From: Neckera pumila
Taxonomy: Eukaryota; Streptophyta; Bryopsida; Hypnales; Neckeraceae
DNA length: 64,000 bases
NCBI GenBank assembly: GCA_963969595.1
Contig: OZ018417.1
Span: 18,478,501-18,542,500 of the forward strand
Direction: 5' to 3'
The notes beneath the pieces were generated by a model. The model ran no database searches, was not told the DNA's origin, and worked only from the letters and a program-made list of their open reading frames with translations. Position 1 is the first letter of the stretch. Every line of letters starts with the position of its first letter. The translations under genes were made by a program, and so were the position numbers. Positions 61,351 to 64,000 of the stretch are shown one piece after another.

Positions 61351-61755
61351 GATCTACAACAACCTCTGAAGAAGGTTGGAATTATTTCTTTTTTCTATAA
61401 TTATAGAATGTGCAACCAAGTGTACATTTGGACCTCTTAATTTTGATCCATTTTTTAATAGCATGCTTGAATACTCCTTAGAACACTTGCCTCACACAAC
61501 CATTGTACGTACATGAGAGACTTTATACCACACATTTAGATTATTTAACCTTTTAATGTGAATAACAATCAATCAAATTAACCATTTAGTATTTGATTTA
61601 GTGCCTAGGTAGATATTGGTCTCTGAATGGTAGGAAATTGTATTTGTTACACTTTTGTTTGAAAATAGGATGTAGAATGTGAATTTCAGATTTGGCTATG
61701 GTTTGTACATATTCTACACAAATCATAGCCTGATTAGGATTTATGGACCATTTAA

Positions 61756-62753
61756 TCTCTAAAGTTCTTTAAATATTTTATGACAAATCCTCTCCAAAAA
61801 TTGCCATTTCTGATGGCCTTGACCTTAATTGGAATAAAGAAGAAATCACTCTCATTTTAAACCTTGCACTCCTAAAGTCTACTACTTTAGATACATAGAA
61901 TGAAGATTTCAACATGTTTCACCGCATAGATTAAAAAATAATAGTGATTAAAATTTGGAGAAAAGTGCCGAGCACAATCAATCAACTTCTTTGACCACTT
62001 TAGGATTGCAATTTTTGTACTATCAAAGTAAAAAATTTGTGAAAATTTGTAGTTCATGAAGTTAGGCATCCATATGCTAAGTTTAAATGGGATCGTATGA
62101 TTGTTGTATATTTAAAAAAATTTGCAAACATCGTGATATATACTAAATTGCCAATACAATAAGTATTTTTTCAAGAGAAAATTCACCTTTTTTCTACTCC
62201 CAATGGTAAACTTATAGAAACATATTTTTTTATAAATAAAAAATAAAAAATCTCAAAAAATCTCAAAAAATTACACCCTAGTGAATTTCTATGCCTAATG
62301 GAATTGATGAGCCCTTCTAGTAGTTAGAGAAAATTTGAGACTTCCATAGGGCTATTTGACTTTCAACAATATTCCAAATATACAAAAATAAAAAGATAAT
62401 ATTTAAAAAATATGAAAATAAATAAATAAATTATTGGAGCATTGGAGTATTTTTTTACACTACTTGAGCTGATGTGGAAAAATAATATTGAAATGATATT
62501 GAATTTTTTAAATTTTTGCTTTGTTATATTTGTACTGCCAATAATCAAACATCCTTATGGAGGCTTTAAATTTTTCTCTAATGGTTGTTTTAGGCAATTC
62601 AAAGTAGAACCTCGTTTGTTGGAGATGGATGTACCTCCTACCACCTACCTATATGTGAAAAAAAATTCTAAAATAGTGTTCAAAATTTACTTCGAGAGAT
62701 CTTGTCCAGTTGAAGTTCTTAAAAGCTTTAAAAGAGTTTATGTCCTTTAATGG
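61756..62753. mobile_element. Possible TTAA element
   Basis: TTAA (61752-61755) followed by TCTCTAAAGTTC, and a right end ...GTCCTTTAATGG followed by TTAA (62754-62757). The inverted match is short and imperfect; the 998-bp interior is AT-rich and non-coding. Confidence 0.4.
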
Positions 62754-62757
62754 TTAA

Positions 62758-64000
62758 AATACACATTTTATAGAGGGGTTTATCTTGTGAACTTACGCTT
62801 TCAAGAAGAAACTTCTTCACAAACAACTTCAAATAAATAAGGGCATGAGAAAGAGTATGTTCAAATCAACTTCCAGTGGATGAGAAAGTTAAAGAATACA
62901 TGATTGGTTTTCCTCATAGTAGGTGATCATAGAAGGAAGTCACACTTCAAACTTCTAAAATTGTGCAATTTTTAGCATTATGTGGTATGACAAAGCCAAA
63001 TGAAGTTGATCATGAAAATATGTCCATGACATTGTTTATAGGTCTTCATATTTTTAATTTTTTTAAAACTATAATGACTTTTAAGTAGATGTTCTTTGTA
63101 CAATATTTTGTAGAGCAATGTATATTCCAACAACTATGAACTCCAAAAATTGCTAAAAATTATGTAAGACAAGGGAGCACACATATAATGTACCATTTTA
63201 AAATTGTTAGTGAATTTTCAAGTGCACGTACCACTAAACCAATTTGGATTCATTTCTAAGAAAAAATTCTCAGCTCATTGAATCAAATCACCTTTTTAAA
63301 TCTTTTTTTGAATTTTCTGTTTCAAATATGCATCATACAACATTATGATCCTCAAGATGCACAGTTTGATGATCATGGATATTCTATCAAATATGTGGAA
63401 TTATATACAATTAAATGACTGAAATATTGAAAGAGCAATATTGGTATTTTAAACAATAAATCAAAGATTCAATTAATTCCTGCTTTGGTGCCATAGCTAG
63501 AATCTAAAATCTAAACCCTTAAAGGTTTATAAAGAACCCTATACACAATATTGTATTTTTTGGATTCTAAAATTCTTTCATTTTTTCATAGTCTTAGGTG
63601 ATGTGCTTTGACAACCATTGCAATTGTGGGGGGAATTAATAGAACTACATTAGCATCCAAAATGGCTTCCTACAAGTGCTTGAGTTATCACATTAAAACT
63701 GTATTTGGTAAAGTTCCTTTCAATATGGTGTTTTACCCCTAGAAGCTTGGAGTGCCCCAAAACATTCTAATTTTGTGTTTCTAAAATATACGAGATGTTT
63801 GAAAGGTCAATTAGATGTTTGAGAGAAAATTATGTGTCCAAGAGATAGCTAAGCCTAATGATTGCGACATTCTTGTTCAAGACTAAACCAGAATTGAAAG
63901 TGCATGTGCAGTGCTTGGATAAATGAAAGTTAGCAATTCAAGATAGAGAGTTCTTTTTAGCCTTAGATATATATGTAGTAAGTCAATTTAGAAGTTACCA
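62758..64000. other. Gene-free AT-rich DNA
   Basis: No gene seen. A decayed left end of the TTAA type (TTTA-CCCCTAGAAGCTTGG, 63733-63751) may begin an element that runs past the window. Confidence 0.45.

Noticed and set aside
1..64000. CRISPR arrays, operons, ribosome binding sites or phage genes
   Set aside because: The window is plant nuclear DNA with spliced genes; the tandem repeats found (30, 44 and 170 bp) have no unique spacers and no cas genes.

Overview
The window is nuclear DNA of a land plant. It holds four intron-containing protein genes between about 7.3 and 32.1 kb, in AT-rich, repeat-rich intergenic DNA. The plant assignment rests on a plant-type COP1 (RING, coiled coil, bipartite nuclear signal, WD40), a PRP31 that collinearly matches the plant protein along its length, GT-AG introns throughout, and plant DNA-transposon types (Tourist, CACTA). 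Compact genes with small introns in very AT-rich DNA would fit a bryophyte or another non-angiosperm, but the species cannot be fixed from sequence alone.

Layout: 0-6.3 kb is repeat DNA: a MITE with a minisatellite growing from its end, a 632-bp TTAA-flanked MITE, and a Tc1/mariner relic with very long inverted repeats. 6.3-13.4 kb is the COP1 promoter and its 13 coding exons (685 aa, + strand). 13.9-16.0 kb holds TTAA elements. 16.8-19.6 kb (- strand) encodes an acidic, serine-rich, probably nuclear protein with an N-terminal coiled coil, SUMO-interaction-like motifs and a compact C-terminal domain; it has a likely 5'UTR intron. 21.6-24.5 kb is again repeats. 25.5-28.0 kb (- strand) is a FES1/HspBP1-type Hsp70 nucleotide-exchange factor (316 aa). 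28.6-32.1 kb (+ strand) is PRP31 (485 aa). FES1 and PRP31 are head to head across about 540 bp that carries an extended heat-shock element. From 32.1 kb to the end I find no convincing complete protein gene, only repeats, hairpins and two possible gene relics.

The gene set is housekeeping and regulatory: light signalling and protein turnover (COP1), chaperone cycling (FES1), splicing (PRP31). There is no operon-like logic; the one shared-regulation hint is the FES1/PRP31 promoter.

The most unusual feature is the non-coding part. At least ten full elements, in several families, are bounded by TTAA and start with CCC(C/T)T. One family has the terminus TTAA-CCCTAGAAGGATG, close to the classical piggyBac end. 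This suggests piggyBac-type MITEs in a plant, including two copies joined tail to tail through one shared TTAA. Further points are a nested-insertion island (51-59 kb) with a CACTA-like element, a foldback element filled with about 170-bp tandem repeats, and several microRNA-precursor-like hairpins. Homology calls are from recognition only; no search was run.
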